Part shown: positions 62,420-64,000 of the stretch, in pieces
Layout: each line of letters starts with the position of its first letter
Numbering within the stretch: the first letter of the stretch is position 1
From: Calliopsis andreniformis
Taxonomy: Eukaryota > Arthropoda > Insecta > Hymenoptera > Andrenidae
Reading direction: 5' to 3'
Length of the DNA: 64,000 nt
Assembly (NCBI RefSeq): GCF_051401765.1
Contig: NC_135064.1
Span: 25,580,001 to 25,644,000, forward strand
The notes under the pieces: model-generated
The model's database searches: none
What the model was told of the DNA's origin: nothing
The model's input: only the letters and a program-made list of their open reading frames with translations
Position numbers and translations under genes: made by a program

Positions 62420-62664
62420 TCCCAGACAGCACACGACGTCTTGAAGACATCTATTTCATGTCCATGTTATGCCTCAACGTTTTACGACATAATTTAGACG
62501 TCTTAGAAACATCCAACAGTGTATGTCTTATGAACGTATTTTCAGATGTCTCAAAGATATACTGATTTGTAACATTGGACGTCTCAGAGACGTCTTTTGG
62601 AGATTTTCAAGACTTTACTGAATGTCTTTAAGATGTTTTCAAGACGTATCTGTGCTATATGGGA
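62420..62664. mobile_element. TA-flanked foldback MITE rich in GACGTCT-like motifs
   Basis: The terminal inverted repeats 62420-62442 and 62641-62664 match at about 19 of 24 aligned positions (TCCCA...AGCACA...ACGTCTT). TA borders both ends, as for Tc1/mariner-type insertions. The 245-bp interior is packed with GACGTCT, GATGTCT, AATGTCTT and their complements (AGACATC, AAGATG), so many alternative hairpins are possible. No coding capacity. Confidence 0.6.
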
Positions 62665-64000
62665 TATGATACAGCTGTTTTGAAATGCAAGATGCTTGTT
62701 GACTGTAATGGGAGATGAAGGGAAGGAACTCTGGCTTTGGTTACAAAATGACTTTTTAGTTTCTACATCTAGAAAATAGTGTGCTATTACAGTCCTTAAT
62801 GAAAGACTATTCACAACTCAGAATTAATACACAATTTTCCATAACGAAGTTCATAGTCAGCTTGAAGCACCCTGAGTTTCCTCATTGAAAGCTCACCCCC
62901 ATGCTTCTCTACAACTTACCTCGACCTCGACTGCTCTAATCTAGCAAGTCAAAGAATACGTACTCGAAGGACCCAGCGAGTAGCACGCAACAGCGCCGGT
63001 CAATAAACGATACTGTTCTTCAAGCTACTCACTCTGACCAGCCAAGGCAACTGCTCTCGAGCAGATCGTACCGCGAAGGGGGTTCTCTCCGGCGTCTTCC
63101 CTTTCAACGAACTTGTCGGCAACAGACATCTTCCGAGGGGCACGAAAGGCGAAGCAGGAGCCTTCGACGAATCGTTAAGATTGCGTTCCCGACTTTTTCC
63201 TCGCCCTTTTATTTTTATGCACGCGGCGGAGTAACGAGGGGCTTGTCAGAGCGGCTCGAAGGGGTGAAGGGCGAGAAAGGAACGGCGGGCGGGAGGCTGA
63301 GAAGAAGACTCTTGCGAAGGAAGAAGCCGAGAGTTTAATGATATTCCTGATTACGCCGGCACGTGGAGAGAGAAAAGAAGGGCCTGGCGATGGGGGAGGA
63401 AGGGGGTGAACGACGGAGGAGAGAGTCGAGAGAAGAAAGGAAGGGGGTGAGATTGAGACTGCTCCACCTTACCGTGCCTACCCCGTGCTCATCTGAACCG
63501 ACCACCCTCCCCCTCCCGCCACCGACTCGACCTCCTCGGCCGTGGTTCTCGCATAAAAAGTATTGATCTGAGCTCCTTCTTGGCCCGTGAGCCCCACGAG
63601 CCGAGAGGGTTGAATCCACCCTAACTGCTTGCCCTGCCTTTATATTCATCATCCCTCTAGCGCCCCGAGAACGGCGGCCCCTGTCTTCCGAGGGTGGTCG
63701 GACTTCCTCCCTGCCTTTCTCTCTCTCTCCCTCTCCTTCGCCATCCTGCGGCTTCCTTCTCGTCACCCCCTTCCTTCGTCCATCGCGGGAAATCCAACTT
63801 ACGCTCGCGCCGGGGGAGAGGCTATTTTTTATACCGTCTACAGTCGAATGCCAATGAGTTTCTCCTCCATTATTTCTGCCTGTGTAGAGATGTCACTTTC
63901 TACCGAGGATGTACATTGACGACTCCTTGATTGGTAGGTACCTGTGCGGGAGGACTGCAACGTGGTTTGTTTTTGAAGGATTTTGGAAGCTTCAATTGAC
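62665..64000. other. Non-coding stretch, strongly GC-rich at the end
   Basis: From 62880 the DNA is GC- and CpG-rich. A purine-rich tract (about 63374-63459) is followed by a pyrimidine-rich one (about 63700-63740, CTTTCTCTCTCTCTCCC-like). Frames of 143 (63335-63766, -) and 96 codons (63629-63919, +) overlap antisense and owe their length to this composition. It could be a promoter-type island, but there is no TATA/Inr arrangement I would defend. Confidence 0.45.

Noticed and set aside
1..64000. CRISPR arrays, bacterial operons, ribosome binding sites, rho-independent terminators
   Set aside because: The sequence has eukaryotic non-coding character; the tandem arrays found have no spacer-repeat structure and the GC hairpins are not followed by T runs downstream of genes.
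1..64000. Known insect microRNAs (such as let-7, bantam, miR-1, miR-9, miR-34, miR-92, miR-124, miR-184, miR-279)
   Set aside because: None of their mature sequences was noticed while reading; this was a visual scan, not a computed search.

Overview
The window looks like non-coding DNA from an animal nuclear genome, most likely an insect and possibly a hymenopteran (bee, wasp, ant or sawfly). The grounds are indirect: no dense coding, no operons, no bacterial-type gene layout, a strong mosaic of AT-rich and GC-rich patches with many CpG dinucleotides, 8-bp AT-rich tandem arrays, TTAA-flanked piggyBac-like miniature elements and a mariner-like terminus. I recognise no conserved protein, rRNA, tRNA or known microRNA. 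The longest open frame is about 209 codons (19350-19979), and frames of 140-166 codons sit mostly in GC-rich patches that are open on both strands. A rough estimate for 64 kb at this base composition gives about one chance frame of 155 codons or more, so none is called as a gene.

Layout. 1-14.9 kb: unannotatable DNA alternating between AT-rich patches and GC-rich islands (3.1-3.5, 7.0-7.5, 10.1-12.4, 13.9-14.8 kb), with one short 8-bp tandem array at 401-508. At 14905-15074 there is a TTAA-flanked, nested inverted-repeat element. 15-31 kb: more of the same, with a GA microsatellite (21435), an 83-bp interspersed repeat copy (23520), a candidate piggyBac-like end (25672) and a miRNA-sized hairpin (29478). 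At 31426-31697 lies the most regular structure in the window, an 8-bp array that changes into a 64-bp higher-order repeat. A long foldback with about 92% identical arms is at 34041-34328.

35-64 kb: a second TTAA-type element (44140-44311), a second copy of the 25.7 kb end (48079), a 9-bp/36-bp minisatellite (49081-49270), a foldback element carrying the second 83-bp repeat copy (51152-51372), small tandem and CT repeats near 54-55 kb, a mariner-like end at 57.78 kb, and a TA-flanked foldback full of GACGTCT-like motifs (62420-62664).

There are no genes here to connect into a pathway. The biological content I can support is a set of non-autonomous mobile elements, foldbacks and tandem arrays set in what is probably a long intron or an intergenic region. 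GC-rich islands may be regulatory, but that is inference. Exons that lack an ATG or are very short could have escaped me.
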